Below, in pieces: positions 1-8,961 of a stretch of DNA of 64,000 nucleotides. The DNA comes from JANPCX01 sp031431125 (GTDB lineage Bacteria > Pseudomonadota > Gammaproteobacteria > Burkholderiales > Burkholderiaceae_C): assembly GCA_031431125.1 (NCBI GenBank), contig JANPCX010000085.1, positions 1 to 64,000 of the forward strand, written 5' to 3'. Position 1 is the stretch's first letter. Every line of letters begins with the position of its first letter. A program made the translations under genes and the position numbers. The notes beneath the pieces were generated by a model, which worked only from the letters and a program-made list of their open reading frames with translations, had not been told where the DNA came from and ran no database searches.

Positions 1-75
1 CACCAGCCTCACAGCCTCTAGCTTGAACTCCAGCGTGTATCTGGCCCGATGCTTCATTCCGTCTTTCTTGCTCAT
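1..75 (-). CDS. IS3-type transposase OrfA, 5' end only (runs off the left edge)
   Basis: Only the first 25 codons are present, reading leftwards out of the window. The N-terminus MSKKDGMKHRARYTLEFKLE followed by AVRLV is the opening of the helix-turn-helix OrfA protein of IS3-family elements, where a Y-(T/S)-x-E-F-K-x-E-A-V block starts the DNA-binding domain. A GGAG ribosome binding site lies 8 bases before the ATG at 75-73. In IS3 elements OrfA is joined to the OrfB integrase by a frameshift; OrfB would lie outside the window. The start codon is about 30 bases from the end of the HEPN gene, so the outer end of the element must fall in or near that gene's last codons. The subgroup cannot be told from 25 residues. 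Confidence 0.75.
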   Translation of the reverse strand, partial: MSKKDGMKHRARYTLEFKLEAVRLV

Positions 76-105
76 CTCTCGTTCTCCATAACTGCATTTT
101 TATCA

Positions 106-759
106 TCAGCTATGAACTACGTTTTTCGGGGGCAAGGTCACCTTGTTCTCGACCTCATTGCGGAACATTCGCATCAATTGAATTACTCCATCAATTAGTT
201 CATCGACTTCGTGAAACCCAACAACCGACTCGTCTCCGTGGGCAATCGAGTTGCGGCGCCTCAAGAGAAAAACATCAATGAACGTCTCGTAAGGCTGGAA
301 GACGGCGGAATCTATGCCGCAGACTAGGCAGATATTCTGAAGAACCTCAAACTTCAGATTCGAACCAGTATTGACCAAGTCCGGATGCACTTGTGAGAAG
401 CTTGAGACTCCCGGAGTCAGCACGTCAGAAATCAAGTCGCAGCGGCTCTTGAGACTAGGTCGGCTCGCTACAAACGAACCTAGACGGGCAAGAAACGAGT
501 TCACGTAGAACTGTTGTTGCAGGGATGGATACGGCAATCTGCGCACCGCCACAAACTCGAAGAACTTTGTGGCGGCAAACTTCACATGGCCCTCCCAGTG
601 TGCATACGAGATCGCAACAAGTGCCTTCAATAGAACTTGCCGCGCGTTCGGGTCAGCGTCACGGATGGCGCGCTTGAGGTCAGATAACTCCCGGAGGCGG
701 GAAGTAAAGTCGGCGTCCAGTTGCGCCGACAGATCCGTCTCGGTTCTCGCTTTGCTCAC
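106..759 (-). CDS. HEPN-domain protein, MAE_28990/MAE_18760-like (putative RNase)
   Basis: A 217-residue protein resembling the HEPN families named after MAE_28990/MAE_18760 of Microcystis. The segment RRRNSIAHGDE (residues 167-177) contains the R-N-x3-H motif (R169, N170, H174) that forms the RNase active site in HEPN toxins and defence nucleases. The N-terminal half is helical and carries the WEGHVKFA segment seen in this family. The start is a GTG (759-757) that overlaps the TGA stop of the upstream DUF262 gene by four bases (GTGA), so the two are translationally coupled. The stop codon lies in TGATGATAA immediately before an IS3-type gene, so the C-terminus may have been trimmed by insertion. 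RNase activity and defence function are inferred from family and context. The gene looks more A/T-rich than the genes that follow. Confidence 0.75.
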   Translation of the reverse strand: MSKARTETDLSAQLDADFTSRLRELSDLKRAIRDADPNARQVLLKALVAISYAHWEGHVKFAATKFFEFVAVRRLPYPSLQQQFYVNSFLARLGSFVASRPSLKSRCDLISDVLTPGVSSFSQVHPDLVNTGSNLKFEVLQNICLVCGIDSAVFQPYETFIDVFLLRRRNSIAHGDESVVGFHEVDELIDGVIQLMRMFRNEVENKVTLPPKNVVHS

Positions 760-1865
760 GGCCTAAACCAATGCGCCCCCAGCGGCACGCTCCTGGAGAT
801 GCGAAGCGTTCCACGCATTCCAGAAACGTGCAGAGCGGCGATCTCGGGAGACGACCAAAGGGCGGTAACTCGCTCCCGGACAAAATTCACCGGATCAGGA
901 AGTTGGCGAATAGCAGCGCAATTCTTCCCCACACCAACCGCGATGCACTCAAGCGCCACAAGTCCCACCCGGCCTGTTGCTTGACCGTTGGCCTGGCGGC
1001 GCAGGGCATCTTGCCCGAGCGCGTTGAACAGTACTTCAAAGGTGAAATCGAAGCAGGCACGCGCCTCAGCTGTCTCAGCCGACGCGGCAAGAACCTGCAT
1101 TCCCTCATCTATGTACTCTTCGACATCCAACTTGTTGTCGTATGGAACGTAGACGTGGCTCAGGAAGCGACATAGATACTCAAGGTGCTTCTGGCGCTCC
1201 TCCTGCTCGTCGGTCAACCCTATCGCTGACCTAAACGCTTGCGCTGCGGCCAAGCCCTTGAGAAAAGCGAAGTAGTCTGCGTTGACCATGATGATCACGC
1301 AGTTACGAAGTTCCTGAGGGTTCGCTGGAGTACCGCCGGAGTTCAAACGTTGAAAGAGATCAAACTTAGTCTTGTTGTCGCTCGGGCGCTTGAGAATCTC
1401 CACCCCTAAGCGAGACCTTCGAACACTCAGTTGAGCCGTCTTGTCGAGTGGAACTTGCTGGTCCCGTGGAAGATCCAGGATGACATCCGATGGTTCCCAT
1501 ACGGTATTTCGGAGGGACGGAAGATACTTCGTGGCTTCCAAGTAGGACGGCGGACAAATGTCACCGTCGGGGTTTCGTAGGAGGCCCATGAACTCGAGAA
1601 TGGTCGAGAGCCTTTGAAGCCCGTCTATCAACTCCCACTTTGCGTTGTCACGCTCGAATACGAAGATCGGTGGCAAAGGAATGCCCAGCAGAATCGACTC
1701 GATCAGCCTTGACTTCTGACTTGCTTCCCACCGATAGAGGCGCTGGAAGTCAGGGTTGATCACGATCTCGCCATCCTTGTACATATTCACGATCTCACCA
1801 ACCGACATCTGATAGGCGTCAGTTCGTACGAGTCGCTGGGAGACTTCAATCTCTTTACTGAGCAT
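756..1865 (-). CDS. DUF262 (ParB/GmrS-like) domain protein
   Basis: A 369-residue DUF262 protein. Residues 36-90 hold the conserved core: INPDFQRLYRW, a helix with KSRLIESILLGIPLPP, then WELIDGLQRLSTI. The DGLQR at 81-85 corresponds to the DGQQR nucleotide-binding/nuclease motif of DUF262 proteins such as the N-terminal part of the type IV restriction enzyme GmrSD; here the third residue is Leu. There is no HNH/DUF1524 domain, so it is a stand-alone DUF262. Its stop codon overlaps the start of the HEPN gene, and the two form one operon. The pairing suggests a sensor or NTP-dependent partner controlling a HEPN effector, but this is inference. Alternatives are a stand-alone anti-phage or toxin-antitoxin element. 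Confidence 0.8.
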   Translation of the reverse strand: MLSKEIEVSQRLVRTDAYQMSVGEIVNMYKDGEIVINPDFQRLYRWEASQKSRLIESILLGIPLPPIFVFERDNAKWELIDGLQRLSTILEFMGLLRNPDGDICPPSYLEATKYLPSLRNTVWEPSDVILDLPRDQQVPLDKTAQLSVRRSRLGVEILKRPSDNKTKFDLFQRLNSGGTPANPQELRNCVIIMVNADYFAFLKGLAAAQAFRSAIGLTDEQEERQKHLEYLCRFLSHVYVPYDNKLDVEEYIDEGMQVLAASAETAEARACFDFTFEVLFNALGQDALRRQANGQATGRVGLVALECIAVGVGKNCAAIRQLPDPVNFVRERVTALWSSPEIAALHVSGMRGTLRISRSVPLGAHWFRP

Positions 1866-2238
1866 GCCGTACTTCCAGGTGTAGTGGTGTGTTGGGAGAT
1901 GAACAGTCTACTGACATCCCAGGCCGTAACGGGGTTGCAGCCTGTTGCGCTGCCTCGAACCGTCGTATGTGTGGCCTACAGAATGAGGACGAGCATACCA
2001 GCGGCGCTCGTACAAATTGACGATCTACCACCGGCGGCCAAGGCCCAGTCCTTTGTCCAGGTGGTTGTTTCCCACCCAAGTAGGGTTTGGTCGGCCTTGT
2101 CTCGTTGATGGGCGATTTATTTTTTACGGCGGAAAACCGCCAAGGTTCTGCCGACATCAAGCGGCTGCGTGCTGGTTGCGCGTGGGCTGAGTTCAACCCC
2201 CGCCACTATCATGCTCGGTTTCGCCTTTCGCGCTGCCC
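1866..2238. other. Intergenic region between the DUF262 gene and uvrA
   Basis: About 370 bases without a supportable gene. It must contain the divergent promoters for the minus-strand DUF262/HEPN pair and for uvrA. A short perfect hairpin (GGCGG, AAAA loop, CCGCC) sits at 2128-2141 next to a T-rich stretch, but it is not placed like a terminator for either gene. I looked for a CTGT-N8-ACAG LexA box in front of uvrA and did not find a convincing one. Confidence 0.5.
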
Positions 2239-5200
2239 ATGCCTTCTTCTTTCGATTCACACGCCGAGTCCCATCCTGCTGACGCGACCGGCACGCCGCT
2301 GCAAACCGCTCTGCAAAACCGGCGCGGCAGCCGCGAAACCACCACCATCAGTGTGCGTGGGGCGCGCACCCACAACCTGAAGAACATCGACCTCGACATT
2401 CCGCGCAACCAGTTGGTGGTGATCACCGGCTTGTCGGGGTCGGGCAAATCAAGTTTGGCGTTTGACACGCTGTATGCCGAAGGCCAGCGGCGGTATGTGG
2501 AGAGCCTGTCGGCTTATGCGCGGCAGTTTTTGCAGTTGATGGACAAACCCGATGTGGATTTGATCGAGGGCTTGTCGCCCGCCATCTCCATTGAACAAAA
2601 AGCCACCAGCCACAACCCACGCTCTACCGTGGGCACGGTGACGGAAATTCACGACCACTTGCGTTTACTTTATGCCCGTGCGGGCACGCCGTTTTGCCCT
2701 GACCATGGCCTGGCCCTGCAGGCTCAAAGTGTGAGCCAGATGGTGGATACCACCTTGGCCTTGCCCGAGGGCAGCCGCTTGATGGTGCTGGCGCCGGTGG
2801 CCCGCGAGCGCAAAGGTGAGTTCACCGATTTGCTGGCCGAGATGCAGGCCAAGGGGTATGTGCGCTTTCGCATTGATGGCGCAGTGGTGGAGGCCGCCGA
2901 CTTCCCTGCCTTGAAGAAAACCGAAAAACACGATGTGGATGTGGTGATCGACCGCATCAAACTCGGCAGCAGCGAGCAAAACACCGCGCAGGGGCTGACG
3001 CAGCGTTTGGCCGAGAGTTTTGAAGCCGCGCTGCGCATTGCGGGCGGCAAAGCACTGGCGGTGGACATGGACAGCGGGCAGGAGCATTTGTTCTCCAGCC
3101 TCTTTGCCTGCCCGGTATGCAGCTACAGCTTGGCCGAGCTGGAGCCACGTTTGTTCTCGTTCAACTCGCCCGTCGGCGCTTGCCCAAGCTGTGATGGCCT
3201 GGGTGTGACCACAGTGTTTGATCCCGACCGCGTGGTGGCTTTTCCCACACTGAGCCTGGCCAGCGGTGCGGTCAAAGGCTGGGACAGGCGCAACAGCTAC
3301 ACCTTCTCGATGTTGGAGAGCGTGGCCAAACACCTGGACTTCGACATTGAGGCGCCGTTTGAAAGCCTGCCCGAGGCGGCGCGCCAGGTGCTGCTGCATG
3401 GCTCGGGTGACGAGAACATTGCTTTTGTCTATGAAGCCGAAGGTGCAAGCGGCAAAAAACGCAGCGTCAAACGCAGCCACCCGTTTGAAGGCATCTTGCC
3501 CAATTTGACGCGCCGTTTTCGCGAGACCGATTCCAGCGCGGTGCGTGAAGACCTGGCGCGTTACCAGTCCATCAAACCCTGCCCCGATTGCGGCGGTGCG
3601 CGGCTGCGGCGTGAGGCGCGGCATGTGTTTTTGCGCAGCCAGGATGACATTCAAAACGGCAGCAGCGGCGAGCCCATCTACCGGGTTGAACACTTCACCC
3701 TGCGCGAATGCCTCACTTACTTTGAAGGCCTGAAGCTGCAAGGCGCCAAGGCCGACATTGCCGACAAGGTGGTGCGCGGCATCCGCTCGCGGCTGACGTT
3801 TTTGAACGATGTGGGCTTGAACTATTTGAGCCTGGACCGCAGCGCCGACAGTTTGAGCGGCGGCGAAGCCCAGCGCATACGCCTGGCAAGCCAAATTGGT
3901 TCGGGCCTGACCGGTGTGATGTATGTGCTGGACGAACCCAGCATCGGCTTGCACCAGCGCGACAACGACCGCTTGATCGCCACCTTGCGCCACCTGCGTG
4001 ACATTGGCAACAGCGTGCTGGTGGTGGAGCACGATGAAGACGCGATACGCGCCGCGGACCATGTGATCGACATGGGCCCCGGCGCAGGCGTGCATGGCGG
4101 CCGTGTGATGGCGCAAGGCACGCCGGATGAAGTGGCGCACAACCCGGCGTCGCTGACTGGGCAGTATTTGCTCGGCCAGCGGCGCATCGAAGTGCCCGCC
4201 CGAAAACAACCTCCGGTGGGTGAAGGCAGCGCACTGCACATCAGCAATGCGCGCGGCAACAACCTGAAGAACGTCAGCGTCAGCATCCCTGTGGGGCTGC
4301 TCACTTGTGTGACCGGGGTGTCGGGTTCAGGCAAAAGCACCTTGGTCAACGACACCTTGTATGCCGCCGTGGCGCGCAAACTCTATGGCAGCCATGCCGA
4401 GCCCGAGCCGCACGACACCATTGAAGGCATCGAGCTGTTCGACAAAGTCATCAACGTGGACCAAAGCCCCATCGGCCGCACCCCACGCAGCAACCCGGCC
4501 ACCTACACCGGCCTCTTCACGCCCATCCGCGAGTTGTTTGCCGATGTGCCGATGGCACGCGAACGCGGCTACGGCCCGGGGCGTTTTTCCTTCAACGTGG
4601 GGGCATCGGCAGGCGGGGGCCGCTGCGAAGCCTGCCAAGGCGATGGCGTCATCAAGGTGGAAATGCACTTCTTGCCCGATGTGTACGTGCCCTGCGACGT
4701 TTGCCAAGGCAAACGCTACAACCGCGAAACCCTGGAAGTGCTCTACAAAGGCAAAAACATCACCGAGGTGCTGAACCTCACGGTGGAAGACGCCTTCGAC
4801 TACTTCAGCGCCGTGCCCACCATTGCACGCAAGCTGCAAACCTTGCTCGATGTGGGCCTGGGCTACATCCGCCTCGGCCAAAGCGCCACCACGCTCTCGG
4901 GCGGCGAGGCGCAGCGTGTCAAACTGGCGCTGGAGCTTTCTAAGCGCGACACTGGCCGCACCCTTTACATCCTGGACGAGCCCACCACCGGCCTGCACTT
5001 CGCCGACATTGCGCTCTTGCTCAAGGTGCTCACGCAGCTGCGCGATGCGGGCAACACCATCGTGGTCATTGAACACAACCTGGATGTCATCAAAACCGCC
5101 GACTGGCTCATCGACATGGGGCCCGAAGGCGGTGCGGGCGGTGGCACGGTGGTGGCCACCGGCACGCCGGAAGATGTGGCGGGGAACGAAGCCAGTTTCA

Positions 5201-5247
5201 CCGGGCGGTATTTGAAGCCACTGCTGGCCCGAACGGCCTCAGCCTGA
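2239..5247 (+). CDS. uvrA: Excinuclease ABC subunit A (UvrA)
   Basis: DNA-damage recognition ATPase of nucleotide excision repair; UvrA dimers load UvrB at lesions. The 1002-residue product has both ABC modules: Walker A GLSGSGKSS near residue 64 and GVSGSGKST near residue 693, with ABC signatures (SLSGGEAQR and TLSGGEAQR) and DEPSIGLHQRD / DEPTTGLHF loops. A zinc finger with CPVC and CPSC lies in the first half, and the C-terminal finger has CEACQGDG ... CDVCQGKRYN. Family members are about 940 residues; the extra length is a poorly conserved 37-residue N-terminal stretch before SVRGARTHNLKN, so a later start is possible. It stands alone between the accessory module and an isomerase gene. 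Confidence 0.97.
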   Translation: MPSSFDSHAESHPADATGTPLQTALQNRRGSRETTTISVRGARTHNLKNIDLDIPRNQLVVITGLSGSGKSSLAFDTLYAEGQRRYVESLSAYARQFLQLMDKPDVDLIEGLSPAISIEQKATSHNPRSTVGTVTEIHDHLRLLYARAGTPFCPDHGLALQAQSVSQMVDTTLALPEGSRLMVLAPVARERKGEFTDLLAEMQAKGYVRFRIDGAVVEAADFPALKKTEKHDVDVVIDRIKLGSSEQNTAQGLTQRLAESFEAALRIAGGKALAVDMDSGQEHLFSSLFACPVCSYSLAELEPRLFSFNSPVGACPSCDGLGVTTVFDPDRVVAFPTLSLASGAVKGWDRRNSYTFSMLESVAKHLDFDIEAPFESLPEAARQVLLHGSGDENIAFVYEAEGASGKKRSVKRSHPFEGILPNLTRRFRETDSSAVREDLARYQSIKPCPDCGGARLRREARHVFLRSQDDIQNGSSGEPIYRVEHFTLRECLTYFEGLKLQGAKADIADKVVRGIRSRLTFLNDVGLNYLSLDRSADSLSGGEAQRIRLASQIGSGLTGVMYVLDEPSIGLHQRDNDRLIATLRHLRDIGNSVLVVEHDEDAIRAADHVIDMGPGAGVHGGRVMAQGTPDEVAHNPASLTGQYLLGQRRIEVPARKQPPVGEGSALHISNARGNNLKNVSVSIPVGLLTCVTGVSGSGKSTLVNDTLYAAVARKLYGSHAEPEPHDTIEGIELFDKVINVDQSPIGRTPRSNPATYTGLFTPIRELFADVPMARERGYGPGRFSFNVGASAGGGRCEACQGDGVIKVEMHFLPDVYVPCDVCQGKRYNRETLEVLYKGKNITEVLNLTVEDAFDYFSAVPTIARKLQTLLDVGLGYIRLGQSATTLSGGEAQRVKLALELSKRDTGRTLYILDEPTTGLHFADIALLLKVLTQLRDAGNTIVVIEHNLDVIKTADWLIDMGPEGGAGGGTVVATGTPEDVAGNEASFTGRYLKPLLARTASA

Positions 5248-5312
5248 TAGATCGCCGCAAGCAAACTTTCTCGCGGCTGGATAGACTGGGCTTCATTTCA
5301 AACGGAGCCTCC

Positions 5313-5915
5313 ATGCCACTGACCATCGACTACTACTTCGCCCCCCAATCGCCCTATGCCTACCTCGGCCACGCGCGATTTGTGCAGATGGTCCAAGAGG
5401 CGCAAGCCAAAGTAAATGTTTTGCCTGTGGATTTGGGCGGCGTCTTTCCGGTGTCGGGCGGTTTGCCGCTCGCCAAACGTGCGCCGCAGCGCCAGGCTTA
5501 CCGCTTGTTGGAGTTGCAGCGCTTCAGTCGGTGGTTGAAGCTGCCGATGAACCCGCAACCCAAATTTTTTCCGGTCAGCGGCGACGATTCGGCCAAGCTC
5601 ATCATTGCCGTGGCGATGAAAGATGGCGATGAGGTCGCACTGAAACTGGCGGGTGCTGTACACGCCGCCTGTTGGGCGCAAGAGCGCCACATTGCGGACG
5701 AAACCACGCTGGCAGCCCTTCTTCAAGAGCAGGGTCTGAACCCCAATCGCTTGGAGGATGCGCACTCCCAAGCCGTTCACGAGCAATACCAGAACAACAC
5801 CCAGCAAGCCATCGCAGCGGGCGTATTTGGCGCCCCGAGTTATGTCATTGAAGGTGAAATTTTCTGGGGCCAGGACCGATTGGACTTTGTGCAACGTCGT
5901 TTGATGGGTGACTGA
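5313..5915 (+). CDS. 2-hydroxychromene-2-carboxylate isomerase-like protein (DsbA-fold)
   Basis: A 200-residue protein of the thioredoxin-fold, kappa-GST-like family that includes the glutathione-dependent isomerase NahD of naphthalene degradation. The N-terminal YYFAPQSPYAYLGHARF places a Ser at residue 13 where the family has its catalytic serine. The C-terminal GVFGAPSYVIEGEIFWGQD followed by RL is the family hallmark (cis-Pro loop and binding segment). A GGAG site (GGAGCCTCC) lies just before the ATG. No aromatic degradation genes are nearby, so the physiological substrate is unknown; many bacteria carry such genes outside naphthalene pathways. Confidence 0.85.
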   Translation: MPLTIDYYFAPQSPYAYLGHARFVQMVQEAQAKVNVLPVDLGGVFPVSGGLPLAKRAPQRQAYRLLELQRFSRWLKLPMNPQPKFFPVSGDDSAKLIIAVAMKDGDEVALKLAGAVHAACWAQERHIADETTLAALLQEQGLNPNRLEDAHSQAVHEQYQNNTQQAIAAGVFGAPSYVIEGEIFWGQDRLDFVQRRLMGD

Positions 5916-5932
5916 ACTTCTGGGTGCCGTGG

Positions 5933-5971
5933 TGTGGCGCCGCCGCGTTGCCCCGCGTGAGTGGCGCCACA
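5933..5971. repeat. Inverted repeat / possible terminator downstream of the isomerase gene
   Basis: TGTGGCGCC at 5933-5941 pairs perfectly with GGCGCCACA at 5963-5971, with a shorter CGCG/CGCG pairing inside the loop. It starts 18 bases after the isomerase stop. There is no T-run, so it would be a weak or Rho-assisted terminator at best. Confidence 0.4.
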
Positions 5972-6045
5972 GCTTCCTTCACGGTGTCGACTTGCCACCT
6001 CTGAAGCAGCCCGTGCCGACGCGGCCTTAGGCCACAATCTGGCGC

Positions 6046-8865
6046 ATGCCTGCACCGATGCCCACCGACCTCGACATTCGCCGCGTCACGCTGCTGAATG
6101 AATTGGGTGTGCTCGACACCCCGCCGGAAGACAGTTTTGACACCTTGGTCCGCTGCGCCGCCACGGCCACCGGTTGTTCCGTCGCCTTGCTGAGTTTTTT
6201 GGAGCTGGATCGCTTGTGGTTCAAAGCCAGCCACGGTGTCTCGGAGCGTCAATGCCCCGTGGAGGGGTCTTTTTGCGGCCTCGCTTTTGCACACGACGAT
6301 CTGTTTTTGGTCAACGATGCCCGGGGCGATGCTCGGTTTGAACAAAACCCTTGGGTGGTGGGCCACTATGGGCTGAACTTTTATGCCAGCGTGCCGGTGT
6401 TGGTAGACGGTATCCGCCTCGGCTCCTTGTGCGTGATGAACGGCCAAACGCCAGAGTTGACGCCCGCCACTGAAGACGTCTTGTGGCAATTGGCCCGTTT
6501 ATGCACGGGCTTGCTAGAAAGTCGGCGTCACTTCACCCAATTGCGGCATGAGCGCGAGCGCATGAGCGACTTCGCGCGTGCCTCGGGCGATTGGATGTGG
6601 GAGGTGGATGCCGAGTTCCGCAGCACTTGGATATCGGATTCATTTGAAACCATCACCCAAATCCCGGTGCAACACGTCATCGGCACGGTGCTGGAAGACG
6701 CTCCCTTGTTGAATGCACAAGGTGATGTGCTGCCGGACATGACCTTTTTTCAGTTGCTGGCCAAGCAGCAGGCATTTGTCCGCATCACGACGCTGAGAGA
6801 AACTCCGCGAGGCCCCTTGCAGGTGTCGCGCAGTGGCGTGCCTCGCTTTGATGCCCAGGGTCGTTTCGCGGGTTTTCGGGGCACGGCACGCGACGTTTCA
6901 GAATCCATTCGCATCCACAAACAACTGGCCTCACAAGACGCTTTACTGAGACAACTGTCGGCCCAGGTGCCGGGCATCATCTACCAGTACCACCAGCGCG
7001 CCGACGGGTCGGGGCGCTACCAATACGTCAGCGATGCCGTGCGGACCATGTTAGGTGTTGAACCACCGATTGAAACCCACTACCAACCGTACACCGAAGA
7101 ACGTTTGCCCTACCTCATGGTCCACCCGCAGGACAAAAAAAAGTACCTGGAGAGTTTGCGCACGGCCTCGCGGACTGTTCAACCGTGGTTCTGCGAATAC
7201 CGCTTGGTGTTGGCCGACGGACGCATTCTCTGGATGGAGACACGCGCCACAGCGCAAAGGCAAAACGACGGCAGCCTCCTATGGCACGGTTTTGCCACCG
7301 ACATCACCGAGCGCAAACAAATTGAACTGGCACTTCGCGACGCCCAGGAACGTTTCGAGCTGGCCTCTGAGGCCGCGGGCATCGGACTGATGCGCCTGGA
7401 GGTGTCCTCTGGGATGCTGCATCTGGATCACCGGGCCTGCATCAACCACGGCCTACCTGACGAACAGATTGAGCTTGCGCCCAAGGATTGGCTCTCGCAC
7501 ATCCACCCTCAAGACCGCAGTGCGGTTGAAATGGCCGCTTGGCACGCATTCAAAAGTGGTGAGACCCTGGACGTTCGCTTGCGGGTGCTGTGGCCCGACG
7601 GTCGGGTCGTCACCTTGGAAGTCGTCGCCCGAGGAACCTATTTGTTGGATGGCAAAGCCGCCGGCATGTCAGGCACCTGCCGCGATGTCAGCGGCGCGGT
7701 CCACAACGAACACCTGCAACGTGAAAAAGAGGCGGCTGAGCGCGCCAACCGCGCCAAGAGTGAGTTTCTGTCGCGTGTCAGCCATGAGCTGCGCACACCC
7801 CTCAACGGCATTCTGGGTTTCGCGCAACTGATGCAACTGGACCGCGCCCAACCGCTGCAGGGTGACCAACAGCGGCGACTAGAGAGCGTTCTACGCGCCG
7901 GGCGACACCTGCTCGACCTGATCAACGAGGTGCTGGACCTCAGTCGCATCGAAAGTGAAGACTTCAGCCTGAAGTTGCAAGCGGTGAACCTGGCCGAGTC
8001 GGTCAACATGTGTTTAAACCTGGTTCAACCCCTGGCAGCTGGTTCCGCAGTTCAATTGCCCACTGCAGCACTGCCCACCTGTGCCGTGATGGCCGACCCG
8101 CGGGCGCTGGAGCAGGTGTTGATGAACCTGCTCTCCAATGCCATCAAGTACAACCGGCCGCACGGTGCGGTGCATATCAGCCAACACCAAGAGAACAATC
8201 AGCTGGTGCTGGCCATACGCGACGAAGGGCTGGGCCTGTCAACAGAACAACAAGCAGCCCTCTTTCAGCCCTTCAATCGATTGGGCGCGGAGCGCACCCG
8301 CATTGAAGGCAGCGGTTTGGGCCTGGTAATTTCTCGCGACTTGATGCGGGCCATGGGCGGCACGCTCGGCGTGCAAAGTCAACTCGGCCAAGGCGCTGTG
8401 TTCAGCCTGACTTTGCCGCTGGCCGACCAGGCGGTGCCCTCGACAAACGAAATGGCGATATCCAACGAGGGGCCTGTGCCCAAAGCAATGCCCGCCGAGC
8501 GATGTGTGCTCTATGTCGAGGATGAGCCCATCAATGTGATGTTGATGGAAGAAATTTTCCGCAGGCAAGCCGCTTGGACCTTGCTGGTGGCCAACGATGG
8601 TGAACAAGGCTTGCAGCTGGCGCGAACGCATCAACCGGACCTGTTGCTGATTGACATGAATTTGCCCGACATGAACGGCCTGGAGCTGCTGCGGCGGTTG
8701 CGGGCGGATAGCGCGACGCAACAGTTGCGCTGCGTCGTGTTGTCGGCCGACGCCCTGCCCGACCAAGTGTCCACCGCGCTGGCAGCCGGTTTTAGCGACT
8801 ACTGGACCAAACCCATAGACGTGCCCTTGGTGCTGGGCAAGCTGGCGCAGTGTTTGGAACGCTAG
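6046..8865 (+). CDS. Hybrid sensor histidine kinase (GAF-PAS-PAS-PAS-HisKA-HATPase-REC)
   Basis: A 939-residue soluble hybrid kinase; no membrane segment is evident. In order: a GAF domain (about 20-160, with the LNELGVLDTPPE opening typical of GAF sensors), three PAS domains (about 175-290, 300-425 and 430-555), a HisKA dimerisation domain with SHELRTPLNGILGF in which H580 is the phosphorylated histidine, an HATPase domain with NLLSNAIKYN and GSGLGLVIS, and a receiver domain whose DMNLPDMNG places the phospho-acceptor Asp at residue 870. The signal and output are unknown. No partner regulator or Hpt gene is adjacent, so it probably feeds a phosphorelay elsewhere. Confidence 0.93.
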   Translation: MPAPMPTDLDIRRVTLLNELGVLDTPPEDSFDTLVRCAATATGCSVALLSFLELDRLWFKASHGVSERQCPVEGSFCGLAFAHDDLFLVNDARGDARFEQNPWVVGHYGLNFYASVPVLVDGIRLGSLCVMNGQTPELTPATEDVLWQLARLCTGLLESRRHFTQLRHERERMSDFARASGDWMWEVDAEFRSTWISDSFETITQIPVQHVIGTVLEDAPLLNAQGDVLPDMTFFQLLAKQQAFVRITTLRETPRGPLQVSRSGVPRFDAQGRFAGFRGTARDVSESIRIHKQLASQDALLRQLSAQVPGIIYQYHQRADGSGRYQYVSDAVRTMLGVEPPIETHYQPYTEERLPYLMVHPQDKKKYLESLRTASRTVQPWFCEYRLVLADGRILWMETRATAQRQNDGSLLWHGFATDITERKQIELALRDAQERFELASEAAGIGLMRLEVSSGMLHLDHRACINHGLPDEQIELAPKDWLSHIHPQDRSAVEMAAWHAFKSGETLDVRLRVLWPDGRVVTLEVVARGTYLLDGKAAGMSGTCRDVSGAVHNEHLQREKEAAERANRAKSEFLSRVSHELRTPLNGILGFAQLMQLDRAQPLQGDQQRRLESVLRAGRHLLDLINEVLDLSRIESEDFSLKLQAVNLAESVNMCLNLVQPLAAGSAVQLPTAALPTCAVMADPRALEQVLMNLLSNAIKYNRPHGAVHISQHQENNQLVLAIRDEGLGLSTEQQAALFQPFNRLGAERTRIEGSGLGLVISRDLMRAMGGTLGVQSQLGQGAVFSLTLPLADQAVPSTNEMAISNEGPVPKAMPAERCVLYVEDEPINVMLMEEIFRRQAAWTLLVANDGEQGLQLARTHQPDLLLIDMNLPDMNGLELLRRLRADSATQQLRCVVLSADALPDQVSTALAAGFSDYWTKPIDVPLVLGKLAQCLER

Positions 8866-8902
8866 GGCCTGCTATCAAGCAATTGCCACTGCGTCGAGGG
8901 CG

Positions 8903-8930
8903 AAAAAAAGCCGGTGCATGGCACCGGCTT
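8903..8930 (-). terminator. Rho-independent terminator of the SWIB gene
   Basis: AAGCCGGTGC (8908-8917), a three-base loop and GCACCGGCTT (8921-8930) form a perfect 10-bp stem. On the minus strand it is followed by a T-run (A-run at 8903-8909 on the plus strand). It lies about 30 bases after the SWIB stop codon and just beyond the end of the convergent kinase gene. Confidence 0.85.
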
Positions 8931-8961
8931 GTTCTGCAGATGAAGTCCGCAGACTGAGGCT

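Noticed and set aside
2665..4239. A 524-codon open frame antisense to uvrA
   Set aside because: It mirrors the high-GC codon pattern of uvrA, lacks any family motif and has no ribosome binding site; uvrA is certain on the other strand.
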